DNA of 64,000 nt from JANXQG01 sp963804375. Lineage in GTDB: Bacteria; Planctomycetota; Planctomycetia; Pirellulales; Thermoguttaceae. Of the stretch, positions 8,972 through 17,708 are shown one piece after another. The position numbers and the translations under genes are program-made. The notes beneath the pieces were generated by a model. The model ran no database searches, was not told the DNA's origin, and was given only the letters and a program-made list of their open reading frames with translations. The stretch's first letter is position 1. Every line of letters starts with the position of its first letter. The stretch spans positions 248,001 through 312,000 of the forward strand of contig CAWDQE010000015.1 of NCBI GenBank assembly GCA_963804375.1, read 5' to 3'.

Positions 8972-9525
8972 CTTCAGAAGAGATTTCGCTTCGGGTAGTC
9001 GATGTCCTTAACGAGCATGGCATCTCGTACATGTTGGTCGGTTCGCTTTCGACTAACTTTCATTCGGTCCCCCGCGCGACAAAAGACGCCGACATTGTAA
9101 TCCAAACAAGTGTCGGCGACGCGGCACGCGTGGTTGCAAGTTCCTGCCCTGAGCTGCGGCTCGACCCGCAGTTTGGGTTTGAAAGCGTGACGGGCACCAA
9201 AAAGCTCGTGCTTAAGGCCGAGCCCGAAGGCTTTATCGTCGAGTTATTCAGTTGGAGTGACGATCCGCACGACCAAGAGCGATTTCGGCGACGACAAGAA
9301 GTCGAATGGGAAAACCGTCGCGTGTGGATCGCCACGGCCGAAGATGCCGTGATCACGAAACTGCGCTGGGGTCACTTGGCAGGCCGAAGGAAGGATCTTG
9401 TCGACGCCAGCACCGTCATTGCAGCGCAGGGCGAAATGCTCGACTGGCCTTACATCGAAAGCTGGTGCGACCGGCACGGCACGCGGAAACTTCTGGAGCA
9501 GATTCGGAAGGAAGTGCAGCGTTAA
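8968..9525 (+). CDS. Nucleotidyltransferase-fold protein (AbiEii/MNT-like)
   Basis: 185 residues. The core motif GSLSTNFHSVPRATKDADIV matches the GS...D.D active site of minimal nucleotidyltransferases, and the C-terminal helical part (EDAVITKLRWGHLAGRRKDL) matches AbiEii-like and DUF6036-like proteins that modify tRNA or act as toxins in some systems. Coupled to the small upstream gene by ATGA overlap. Whether this is a toxin-antitoxin pair is inference. Confidence 0.75.
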   Translation: MTSEEISLRVVDVLNEHGISYMLVGSLSTNFHSVPRATKDADIVIQTSVGDAARVVASSCPELRLDPQFGFESVTGTKKLVLKAEPEGFIVELFSWSDDPHDQERFRRRQEVEWENRRVWIATAEDAVITKLRWGHLAGRRKDLVDASTVIAAQGEMLDWPYIESWCDRHGTRKLLEQIRKEVQR

Positions 9526-9546
9526 CAGATTCTACCGTAAGGGGGC

Positions 9547-9696
9547 TTAGCGAAGTCCGTAGAGTTCCAGCACCGCCGCCCAACCACGGAGCATCGGCTG
9601 CAGCGGCTCCTTCAGTTGCTTGCCATATTGATCGTATGGCAGCCTTAAGCGAGGCCCATGCGACTCCATACGATCGGGCCAACGATCACGACTCAT
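9547..9696 (-). CDS. 49-residue ORF coupled to the ROK kinase
   Basis: Begins MSRDRWPDRMESHGPRLRLP and ends with LRGWAAVLELYGLR. The ATG (9694-9696) overlaps the restored stop of the ROK kinase gene in an ATGA arrangement, which is unlikely by chance and suggests translation. No family recognised; too short for functional inference. Confidence 0.45.
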   Translation of the reverse strand: MSRDRWPDRMESHGPRLRLPYDQYGKQLKEPLQPMLRGWAAVLELYGLR

Positions 9697-10638
9697 AGCC
9701 CTTTCGCTACCGCCAGCGCCCCGTGCACAACGACTTCCTCGCCTAGCCCAGCCGGAACGATCGAATAGGCATGCGCCAGCGGCGGGAAGACATAGCGGGC
9801 CACTTCACGGCGCAGCGGCGCGAAGAACATCGTCTCGCCCGCTCAGCGGCACACCGCCGCCGATCACCACCACCTGCGGGGCCACAAGCGTGATCAACTG
9901 CGCGATTGCCCAACCGAACGCTTGCAGGGCATGCGCGAAGATCCCCTGTGCGGCTGCATTGCCGGCAGCAGCGGCGTCCACGAGCATTCGGCCACTGAGT
10001 TGATCGACCCGGCCGCCGCAACGGGCCAGGAGATCGGCGGCCGCCGGATCGTGGAGATTCTCCCCGGCCAACCAGGCCCGTCCGGCCGCGGCGATGCCGA
10101 AGCCACTGGCCAGCGACTCGACCGTCGCGTGCGGATCGACGGCGTCCAACCCGGGCCGCAAGTGGCCGATCTCGGAGGCGATCCCGTGACCACCGCAGTA
10201 GACGCGACCGTCGATCACCAGGGCGCCGCCGATGCCGCTGCCGACGTTGCTATAGAAGACGACGCGATGGCCGCGGCCCGCTCCGAACAGGGCCTCGGCC
10301 AGGCCGGCGGCATCGGAATCGTTGGACAGGCCGGTCGGCAGCCCCAACGTCTCGTGGCACCAGTCGACCAACGCGAAGTCGGTCCAGCCCTCGACCTGGT
10401 GGCTGATGATCGTGCGTCCGGCCTCTGCATCGACCGGCCCGCCAAAGCCGATGCCGATGGCCCGCGGCTGGTGGCGCTCGATCAACTCACGTCCGATGGT
10501 CGCGATCTGGCGGAGAATTCCTCCCGCCCCTTCTTCAAGGCGGATTTCCGCGCGGCGGAAGTCGACAAACGGCGAACCGTCGCCAGGACCGACCGCCAAT
10601 TGCAGTTTCGTAGCGCCGATTTCAATGCCAAGATACAT
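9693..10638 (-). CDS. ROK family sugar kinase/transcription factor-like protein, frameshifted
   Basis: Starts MYLGIEIGATKLQLAVGPGD with the ATP phosphate-binding DxGxT-like loop degenerated to EIGATK. IGFGGPVD, SNDSDAAGLAEALFGAG and GGHGIASEIGHL (with the catalytic-loop region around SNDSD) are typical ROK motifs. The classical ROK CXCGXXGC zinc site after the HL motif is absent. The frame stops at 9805, yet the shifted frame continues with the expected end, MFFAPLRREVARYVFPPL to AVAKGL. One extra G at about 9836-9842 explains the break. Likely a glucokinase-like sugar kinase; the substrate is unknown. Three bases downstream of the CYTH gene stop. Confidence 0.75.
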
Positions 10639-10640
10639 GT

Positions 10641-11192
10641 CTATTTCCCCTCCAAGAGGATTTCCAGATAGCTTCGCCGCTCGCCTTGGGTCAGGCCGAA
10701 CGACTGGGCCAGCGATTGGATGCACGCCCTGGCCGCGTCGAGCTCGCTTTCGTCGGCTACCAACTCAAACTCAACGAACGTGCCGACGCCGTCAACGTTG
10801 TCCAAGCAGGCTTCCACGCGATGGCCTTGCCAAGGAATGGTGGCCTTGCGGCGGGATTTGCGGACTTCGGCCACCGGCCGGAAACCGACGGCTACCAACA
10901 GTGCGGTCCAAGAGGCCAACGATTCCGGCCCCGGCGCGAGCGAAAGTTCGATCTCGCGGCGGGTCTTGGTCGTGGCATCGATTTTCGGGCCTTTGTAAGT
11001 GATGTAGTTCGCATCGCCCTTGCGTCGGAGGCGCAGGGCCTCGTCGGTTTGCGCGAAATCCCGCGCGGGATGGGCGAAGTAAAGATCAATTTCTTCCTTA
11101 GCGGGAAAAATGGGAATGGATTGATCCACCAATTTCCGGGAAAAGGCCAGCAGATCGGGCACGGGGAATTTGAGTTCCACTTCGTAGAGCAT
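10641..11192 (-). CDS. CYTH-domain protein (class IV adenylate cyclase/thiamine triphosphatase-like)
   Basis: 183 residues. The N-terminal EXEXK signature is seen as VELKF, followed by the alternating charged strands of the triphosphate tunnel (EALRLRRKG, YITYKGPK, REIELSL, FVEFELV). Such enzymes hydrolyse or cyclise triphosphates such as ThTP or ATP. It sits next to thiE, so a thiamine triphosphatase role is plausible but not proven; CyaB-type annotation is the usual automatic call. Confidence 0.85.
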   Translation of the reverse strand: MLYEVELKFPVPDLLAFSRKLVDQSIPIFPAKEEIDLYFAHPARDFAQTDEALRLRRKGDANYITYKGPKIDATTKTRREIELSLAPGPESLASWTALLVAVGFRPVAEVRKSRRKATIPWQGHRVEACLDNVDGVGTFVEFELVADESELDAARACIQSLAQSFGLTQGERRSYLEILLEGK

Positions 11193-11224
11193 CGGTTCGG
11201 AAGATCAAACCAAGTTTCTGTTTC

Positions 11225-12286
11225 TTATTTTTCTGTGGAGAGTTCGGCCTTGATCTCTCTCGCAGCCTGAACGGGATCTTCGGCTTCGGTGATCGCCCCG
11301 CTGATGGCCACGCGCTTGAATCCTGCTGATTTTACTTGATCCAGATTCTCCCGTGTAATACCTCCAATGGCAAAGGCCGGCAAACGAATCTCTGCGGCCA
11401 CCGCCCGCAATAGCTCGACTCCCGAGAACCGTTCGAACTGCTTCGTGCCGGAAGGAAACGTTGGCCCGACGCCGATGTAACTCGCCCCGTCGAGAACCGC
11501 CTGCCGCGCCTGCTCGATGGAATGGGTCGATACGCCGATCAATGCCGCCGGCCCGATGATCGATCGTGCATCCTTCACGGATAGCTCGTCCTGGCCCACG
11601 TGCACGCCGTCGGCCTGGGTCAAGGCGGCCAGATCGGGCCGATCATTGACGATCAACCGTGTCGAGGTGCCCTGCGTCAATCGCCGCAGCCGACGGGCCC
11701 GGTCGATGAGCTCGCGGTCGCCCAGGCGCTTGTCGCGCAACTGGAGGACATCCACCCCAGCCTCGATCAGCCCCTGTGCCAGCCGCTGGAACTCCTCGAC
11801 CGACGACCGCCCATCCAGCAAGACGTAAAGCCGGGCGGCGGCCAATCGCTCCAGACCGATGCGCGTCGCGCCGATCGCGCGCTGAACCGTGTAGGTCCGA
11901 TAGCGAAGCTGTTCAATCGTCCCTCCTACGGTAGGGTTAATTATTTTTACGTATTCTTCGAGGCTCCGCAAGCCCTCTTGGACCCGGAGGAAGTTTGCGG
12001 TCAGAACAGTCGAGATCTCCTCCCGGTTATGCTCCGAAGGGGTGGTAATGTCGGTCCCAACGTCGGCCTGAGTTTCCCGGGCGGCCAGGCGTTGGTCCCA
12101 CGGAATACACGTCAGGGCCGCGGCCAGATCGTGACGAATTTGCTTCAGGCACCCTGTCAGATGGGCATCATCCAAGGCGAAGCGGGCCCAATCTTCGATT
12201 ACCCGCAGCCCTTCCCGCGTGCGATTGGCGGCCGCGTCGAGGATTCTGAGTAGGGCCATTTGGCCGGAAAAATGCTGGAGAGTCAT
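11225..12286 (-). CDS. thiE: Thiamine phosphate synthase with N-terminal ThiD2-like domain
   Basis: About 353 residues. The N-terminal 150 residues (ILDAAANRTREGLRVIEDWA) match the ThiD2-type domain found fused to ThiE. The remaining 200 are a ThiE TIM barrel: LQLRDKRLGDRELI, VNDRPDLAALTQADGVHVGQ, GVSTHS and GPTFPSGTK are all present. It joins HMP-PP and thiazole phosphate, and the N-domain may phosphorylate HMP-P. ATG 12286 (MTLQHFSG) is chosen; the frame extends upstream to 12382 but that part is low-complexity and Arg-rich. Confidence 0.9.
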   Translation of the reverse strand: MTLQHFSGQMALLRILDAAANRTREGLRVIEDWARFALDDAHLTGCLKQIRHDLAAALTCIPWDQRLAARETQADVGTDITTPSEHNREEISTVLTANFLRVQEGLRSLEEYVKIINPTVGGTIEQLRYRTYTVQRAIGATRIGLERLAAARLYVLLDGRSSVEEFQRLAQGLIEAGVDVLQLRDKRLGDRELIDRARRLRRLTQGTSTRLIVNDRPDLAALTQADGVHVGQDELSVKDARSIIGPAALIGVSTHSIEQARQAVLDGASYIGVGPTFPSGTKQFERFSGVELLRAVAAEIRLPAFAIGGITRENLDQVKSAGFKRVAISGAITEAEDPVQAAREIKAELSTEK

Positions 12287-12547
12287 AACGGACCAACGTA
12301 TTCTTGGAGCGCGCTCGTAGTCCCGGCCGGGACGACGAGCGCAATTACGGCGTAGATCGCGCCATGCTAACCCGCAGGGCAAGCAAGGGCAACTCCTTAC
12401 CCAGCCCTCGCTTTGCCCTAAGTGCCATTGCCTCTTTCGGTTAGTTACCTTGATTCGTTATGTTTTCGAAGCTACAATTCGGTGGCAATTGCCCCGTTGG
12501 TTCGGGGTGTTGGTAGACTTAGGCTATTGTCAGGGACGCGAAGGCCG
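12287..12547. promoter_or_regulatory. Divergent intergenic region between thiE and the TPR/clpC genes
   Basis: 261 bp separating divergently transcribed genes, so it should contain promoters in both directions. I see no convincing TPP riboswitch and no clear CIRCE (TTAGCACTC-N9-GAGTGCTAA) or CtsR heptads for clpC. Confidence 0.35.
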
Positions 12548-13117
12548 ATGCGCAGGATGCCGTGGCCGGCCTACTTGTGGCCGGGATTACCGCAGTTGGC
12601 TCGCGACGGGAATTGGGCCGCCTTGGCGGTTGCCGTTGCAGCGGCAGCTTTGTTGAATGCGGTTCTGCTGGGAACCTGGTTTTGGAACGACTTCCTCACC
12701 CCCGGGCTGCGTATAATATGTTGGGTTTCGCTCGGAGCGGCCTGGAGCCTATCTGCCGGTTATTGGGCCTGGACCGACCGGCGGCAAGCGGCGGTCTCCG
12801 CGAAAACCACTGGGAAGGTCTTTGAAGAGGCACTGCAGGATTACTTGAAAGGAAACTGGTTCGAAGCCGAAAGAAAGTTGAATTTGCTGGTGCGCCGCGA
12901 CGAGCACGACCTGGAGGCGAGGCTCATGATGGCCACGCTTTTGCGACACGCCAAGCGGTTCGACGATGCGACTCATCAACTCAATCTACTCGTACGGCTT
13001 GACGGCGCCCACCGCTGGGCTGCGGAGATCCATCGTGAGGGAGAGTTGCTCATGGAGGCTCGCCAGAGTACCATTACATCCGTGAATTCGGAACATGAGA
13101 GCAAGGGAGATAATTGA
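12548..13117 (+). CDS. Membrane protein with C-terminal TPR-like helices
   Basis: About 189 residues. Two hydrophobic segments (WAALAVAVAAAALLNAVLLG and a second ending SAGYWAW) are followed by a cytoplasmic helical part resembling TPRs (YLKGNWFEAERKLN, RHAKRFDDATHQLNLLVRLD). The start at 12548 (MRRMPWPAYLW) gives a sensible topology. Its stop directly abuts the clpC ATG, indicating co-transcription; possibly a membrane adaptor, but this is inference. Confidence 0.75.
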   Translation: MRRMPWPAYLWPGLPQLARDGNWAALAVAVAAAALLNAVLLGTWFWNDFLTPGLRIICWVSLGAAWSLSAGYWAWTDRRQAAVSAKTTGKVFEEALQDYLKGNWFEAERKLNLLVRRDEHDLEARLMMATLLRHAKRFDDATHQLNLLVRLDGAHRWAAEIHREGELLMEARQSTITSVNSEHESKGDN

Positions 13118-15682
13118 ATGTACGAACGATTCACCGACCGCGCCCGAAAGGTGATGCAACTGGCAAACCAGGAGGCCCAGCGGTTCAATCACGAATACAT
13201 CGGCACCGAGCACATCCTGCTGGGGCTGATCAAAGAAGGCAGCGGCGTGGCCGCCAACGTGCTGAAGAATCTGGAGGTCGATCTCCGCAAGATCCGCCTC
13301 GAGGTGGAGAAACTCGTGCAAAGCGGCCCCGACATGGTGACCATGGGGAAGCTGCCGCAGACGCCCCGCGCCAAGAAAGTGATCGAGTATTCGATGGAGG
13401 AGGCCCGCAATCTGGGCCACAATTACGTCGGCACCGAGCACATCCTGCTGGGCCTGTTGCGCGAGCAGGAAGGCGTGGCCGCGCAGGTGCTGATGAACCT
13501 CGGCCTTAAATTGGAAGAGGTCCGCGAGGAGGTGCTGAGCTTGTTGGGGCATGGCATGGAAGGGGCCGAAGGCTCCGAGCGGGCCGGCGTGGGGCCCAGC
13601 GGCAGCGGCCAGCAGAGCCAAGCTGGCGAGTCGCCGCGGTCGGGCAAGTCGAAAACCCCCGCTTTGGACAGCTTCGGCCGCGACCTGACGGAATTGGCCC
13701 GGCAAGGCAAGCTCGATCCGGTCATCGGCCGCGAGAAGGAAATCGAGCGGACGATGCAAATCCTCAGCCGCCGCACCAAGAACAACCCGGTGCTGCTGGG
13801 CGAGGCGGGCGTGGGCAAGACGGCCATCGTCGAAGGTTTCGCCCAGCGGGTGGTCAACGGCGACGTGCCCGAATTGCTGGCCGACCGCCGCATCGTGGTG
13901 TTGGACCTGGCGATGATGGTCGCCGGGACGAAGTATCGCGGCCAGTTCGAAGAACGGATCAAGGCGGTGATGAACGAAGTCCGCCGCGCCAAGAACACGA
14001 TCCTCTTCATCGACGAGCTGCACACGCTCGTGGGAGCGGGCGGCGCCGAGGGCGCGATCGACGCCTCGAACGTGCTCAAGCCGGCCCTCTCCCGCGGCGA
14101 AATCCAGTGCATCGGGGCCACGACGCTTGACGAGTATCGCAAGTACATCGAGAAAGACAGCGCCTTGGACCGCCGCTTCCAGGTGGTGATGGTCGAGCCT
14201 TCCACGAAGCCGGAAACGGTCGAGATCCTCAAGGGCCTCCGCGATCGCTACGAAACGCACCACCACGTGCAGATCACTGACGACGCCGTCGAGGCGGCCG
14301 TCGAGCTCTCCAGCCGTTACATCACCGGCCGCTGCCTGCCCGACAAGGCAATCGACGTGATCGACGAGGCGGGCGCCCGCGTGCACCTGAAATCGATGAC
14401 CCGTCCGCCCGATTTGAAGGAGATCGACGACGAGGTCGAGAACCTCAATCACGAGAAGGAAGAGGCGGTCGCCAACCAGGATTTCGAGAAGGCCGCCGCG
14501 CTCCGCGACCAGGCCGACAAGCTCAAGAAGAAGAAGCAGATGATCACGCACGAGTGGCGGGAGAAGTCCCGCGCCACCGACGGCGTGGTCGACGAGGACG
14601 TGATCGCTGAAGTCGTCTCGAAGATCACCGGCATTCCGCTGGTCCGGATGTCGACCGAGGACTCGATGCGGCTGATGAAGATGGAAGGCGAGCTGCACAA
14701 GCGGGTCGTCAGCCAGGACGAGGCGATCAAGTCGATCTCCAAGGCCGTCCGCCGCAGCCGCAGCGGGCTGAAGGACCCCAAGCGGCCCACCGGCTGCTTC
14801 GTCTTCGCCGGCCCCACGGGCGTGGGCAAGACCCTTCTGGCCAAGGCCCTCGCCGAGTTCATGTTCGGCGACGAGGATGCCCTGATCCAGATCGACATGA
14901 GCGAGTACATGGAGAAGCACAACGTGAGCCGCCTGATCGGCGCCCCGCCGGGCTACGTGGGCTTCGAGGAAGGCGGCCAGTTGACCGAGAAGATCCGCCG
15001 CCGGCCCTACGCCGTGGTCCTGCTCGACGAAATCGAGAAGGCCCACCCGGACGTCTTCAACATGTTGCTGCAGGTCATGGAAGAGGGCCGTTTGACCGAC
15101 AGCTTCGGCCGCAACGTCGACTTCCGCAACACGATCGTGATCATGACCACCAACGCCGGCGCCGAGGCGATCAAGAACGAGTCGACCTTCGGCTTCCAGA
15201 AGGCCGACGATGACTCATCGTACGAGAGCATGAAGAGCCGCGTGCAGGAGCAGATCGAAAAGGTCTTCCGGCCGGAGTTCCTCAACCGCGTCGACGACAT
15301 CATCGTCTTCCGGCACCTGAACCGGAGCGACCTCAAGGATGTCATCGAGATGGAGGTGCAGAAGGTCCGCGAGCGGCTCAAGGAGCGCGGCCTGGCCCTG
15401 GTGCTGACCGACGACTCGAAGGAGCTGATCGTCAACAAGGCGTGCAAAGACCTCGATTTCGGCGCCCGTCCGTTGCGCCGAGCGATCGAGAACCTGATCG
15501 AGGACCCGCTCTCCGAGGAGCTGCTCAAGGGCGAGTTCAGCGGCATGGACACGATCACGGTGGAAGTGATCGAGGTGGGCGGCAAGAAGCAGTTGAAGTT
15601 CCACGGTTCGCTCCAGCATGCCCCGGAGCAGCCTGCCGCGGTGGGAGCAGGCAACGGCGATACGGCCGCGCCGACGGTTTGA
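13118..15682 (+). CDS. clpC: ATP-dependent Clp protease ATP-binding subunit ClpC
   Basis: 854 residues, full length. Two Clp-N repeats (residues ~1-145), first AAA+ module with GEAGVGKT, a UVR/M-domain segment (NQDFEKAAALRDQADKLKKK) and second AAA+ module with GPTGVGKT and GYVGFEEGGQLTE. The mid-domain places it in ClpC rather than ClpA. It unfolds substrates for ClpP. Ends with a short Ala/Gln-rich tail. Followed by a strong terminator. Confidence 0.97.
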   Translation: MYERFTDRARKVMQLANQEAQRFNHEYIGTEHILLGLIKEGSGVAANVLKNLEVDLRKIRLEVEKLVQSGPDMVTMGKLPQTPRAKKVIEYSMEEARNLGHNYVGTEHILLGLLREQEGVAAQVLMNLGLKLEEVREEVLSLLGHGMEGAEGSERAGVGPSGSGQQSQAGESPRSGKSKTPALDSFGRDLTELARQGKLDPVIGREKEIERTMQILSRRTKNNPVLLGEAGVGKTAIVEGFAQRVVNGDVPELLADRRIVVLDLAMMVAGTKYRGQFEERIKAVMNEVRRAKNTILFIDELHTLVGAGGAEGAIDASNVLKPALSRGEIQCIGATTLDEYRKYIEKDSALDRRFQVVMVEPSTKPETVEILKGLRDRYETHHHVQITDDAVEAAVELSSRYITGRCLPDKAIDVIDEAGARVHLKSMTRPPDLKEIDDEVENLNHEKEEAVANQDFEKAAALRDQADKLKKKKQMITHEWREKSRATDGVVDEDVIAEVVSKITGIPLVRMSTEDSMRLMKMEGELHKRVVSQDEAIKSISKAVRRSRSGLKDPKRPTGCFVFAGPTGVGKTLLAKALAEFMFGDEDALIQIDMSEYMEKHNVSRLIGAPPGYVGFEEGGQLTEKIRRRPYAVVLLDEIEKAHPDVFNMLLQVMEEGRLTDSFGRNVDFRNTIVIMTTNAGAEAIKNESTFGFQKADDDSSYESMKSRVQEQIEKVFRPEFLNRVDDIIVFRHLNRSDLKDVIEMEVQKVRERLKERGLALVLTDDSKELIVNKACKDLDFGARPLRRAIENLIEDPLSEELLKGEFSGMDTITVEVIEVGGKKQLKFHGSLQHAPEQPAAVGAGNGDTAAPTV

Positions 15683-15720
15683 GATTGCTCGCTGTGCGAC
15701 GTAATCTGACCCTACTGATT

Positions 15721-15780
15721 GCGGGCGGGTTGGCGGGCCGTGATTCGATCACGGTCGGCCGGCCCGCCCGTTCTGTTTTC
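15721..15780 (+). terminator. Rho-independent terminator after clpC
   Basis: A GC-rich stem, GGGCGGG at the base pairing with CCCGCCC, contains a second perfect inner stem CCGTGAT/ATCACGG around a TCG loop. It ends in TTCTGTTTT. Located 40 bases after the clpC stop. Confidence 0.8.
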
Positions 15781-15854
15781 GCCGCAGCGTGCAATCGGTG
15801 CTCAGTATTGCTATAATAATGCAGTATCCGTCAACTTCCGTGGAGAGAAGTGCA

Positions 15855-16538
15855 ATGGCCACTGACTTGGAACCTGCGGTCGCGGCGCCGGCTGAAGAAA
15901 TCGATTCGGTCTGGTCGGCAAGTTCCGGCGACTCCGTAGTCCTTCATGGCATTTCGTGGAAAATGTATCGTAAGCTCCGCAGCATGCCGGAGAACCACAA
16001 TATTCGAATGACCTATGACAGGGGGGAACTGGAGATCACGTCGCCGTCCGCGGAGCACGAGGGTATTGCTTCCCTGATTGGAGATCTGATTAAGGTCTGG
16101 GCGCTGGAACTCAAGATTCCGTTTCGTAGTTGTCGGACAATGACCATCCGCCGCTCCGTCTTGGCGCACGGCTTCGAGCCTGACAATTGCTACTATATCC
16201 AACATGAACCGCAAATGTGGGACAAGAAGAAGATCCGCTTCAAAACGGATCCACCGCCCGATCTGGCCATCGAGATCGAGGTGACGCACAAGCTCTTGAA
16301 CAAAATGGCACTTTACGCTGCGTTCCGAGTGCCGGAATTGTGGTCGTGGCGCGGCGAGCTCAAAGTCTACGAGTTCACTCAGGAAGGCGGATACGTTGCC
16401 CGCGAATCGAGTATTTGCTTTCCAATGTTTCCCATCGCGAAAACGCAGGAAATTGTGCAACGATTGTGCACCGCTCACGAAGCGGACCTCATCTTCTCCT
16501 TTCGCGACTGGGTGCGGGACAACGTACAGTCACAATAA
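15855..16538 (+). CDS. Uma2 family (DUF820) endonuclease-like protein
   Basis: About 227 residues. The PD-(D/E)XK-like Uma2 core is visible: RMTYDRGELEITSPSAEHE, then PPPDLAIEIEVTHKLLNKM and YAAFRVPELWSW. Such genes are expanded in Planctomycetes and cyanobacteria; their biological role is unclear. ATG 15855 (MATDLEPAVAAP) chosen because the same MATDLE start recurs in the truncated copy just downstream. Confidence 0.85.
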   Translation: MATDLEPAVAAPAEEIDSVWSASSGDSVVLHGISWKMYRKLRSMPENHNIRMTYDRGELEITSPSAEHEGIASLIGDLIKVWALELKIPFRSCRTMTIRRSVLAHGFEPDNCYYIQHEPQMWDKKKIRFKTDPPPDLAIEIEVTHKLLNKMALYAAFRVPELWSWRGELKVYEFTQEGGYVARESSICFPMFPIAKTQEIVQRLCTAHEADLIFSFRDWVRDNVQSQ

Positions 16539-16589
16539 GGATCCCGCCATAGTAAGACAATGCCATCAGATTCTGTGGAGACAAATTCA

Positions 16590-16688
16590 ATGGCCACCGA
16601 CTTGGAAGTTCCACCGGCACCGCTGTCCGAGGAAAGTGATTCGGTCTCGGTTGCGGTTTCCAGCGACTCCGTACAACCCGGCGGCTAA
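16590..16688 (+). pseudogene. Truncated duplicate of the Uma2 N-terminus
   Basis: Encodes only MATDLEVPPAPLSEESDSVS and a few more residues before a stop. The leader and first 30 codons match the intact Uma2 gene immediately upstream (TGGAGA..AATTCAATGGCCACYGACTTGGAA), showing a tandem duplication followed by loss of the rest. Confidence 0.65.
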
Positions 16689-16706
16689 CGCGAGCGGAGT
16701 TCACCC

Positions 16707-17646
16707 TTGTCCGACAAACTGTCCTATATCGATCTGCAGCTCAATGGCTATTGCGGCGTCGATTTCAACGCCGACAACCTGAGGTCCCAATCCTGCCAGG
16801 CGGCCTGCAAGAAATTGCAGGCCGGCGGCGTGGCGGGGGTGCTGGCGACGATCATCACCGACGATCTGGATCGCATGATTGCGCGGTTGGCAAGGCTCGC
16901 CGAGATCCGGCGGCGACTTTCCGCCGGTCGCTCAGATCATCCTCGGCATCCACGTGGAAGGGCCGTTTCTGCATCCGGAACCAGGCTACGCCGGGGCCCA
17001 TCCGCGGGATTCGATCCGCCCGGCCGACCTGGACGCGATGAAGCGGTTCGTCGATGCCGCCGAGGGACTCGTGCGCATCGTGACCCTCGCGCCGGAACAC
17101 GACGCCGGGCTGAAAGTCACCCGCTGGCTGGCCGAGCAGAAGATCATCGTCTCGGCCGGGCATTGCAATCCCAGCCTCGATCAGCTTCGCGCGGCGATCG
17201 ATGCGGGCTTGTCGATGTTCACGCACCTGGGCAACGGTTGCCCGATGTTCCTGCATCGCCACGACAACATCATCCAGCGCGTGCTGGGCCTTGCCGACCA
17301 ACTCTGGATCTGCTTCATCGGCGACGGCGTTCATATTCCTTATGCGACGCTGGCGAATTACTTGTGCTGCGTGCCGGCAGACCGCGCCATTATCGTCAGC
17401 GATGCAATCTCGGCCGCCGGGCTGGGACCGGGCCGCCACAGGATAGGTTCGCAGACGGTCGACGTGAGTGACGACTTGGTCGCCCGTTCGCCCGACGGCT
17501 CGCATTTCATGGGGAGCACGGCGACCATGCGGCAAATTGCCGCCGGCCTGCACCAAAAAGCCGGGCTGGACGAAGCGACCGTCCGCCGCCTGATGCTGAC
17601 CAATCCCGCGCGGGCGATCGGTCTTGCCGGTACCTCTGCGAGTTGA
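16707..17646 (+). CDS. nagA: N-acetylglucosamine-6-phosphate deacetylase, frameshifted
   Basis: The first frame (TTG start, LSDKLSYIDLQLNGYCGVDF) has the NagA N-terminal D.Q.NG..G.DF motif. A second frame continues from about 16910 with GIHVEGPFLHPEPGYAGAH, VSAGHCNPS, FTHLGNGCP and SDAISAAGLG, all amidohydrolase metal and substrate motifs. Joining them gives about 312 residues, somewhat short. The break near 16905-16915 is probably a 1-base indel. Product converts GlcNAc-6-P to GlcN-6-P for amino-sugar use. Confidence 0.8.
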
Positions 17647-17708
17647 TCCCATGAATCTGGCTACTTGCCCTTGACCTTCGGCAAGGCAATTGGCACACTG
17701 CGGCCGTC

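Noticed and set aside
12287..12547. TPP riboswitch upstream of thiE
   Set aside because: No recognisable thi-box core (CTGAGA with the matching ACC helix) was found.
12986..15046. 686-residue open frame antisense to clpC
   Set aside because: Composition (His/Leu/Ala/Val/Asp-rich, no motifs) is that of the complement of a GC-rich gene, and clpC on the other strand is certain.
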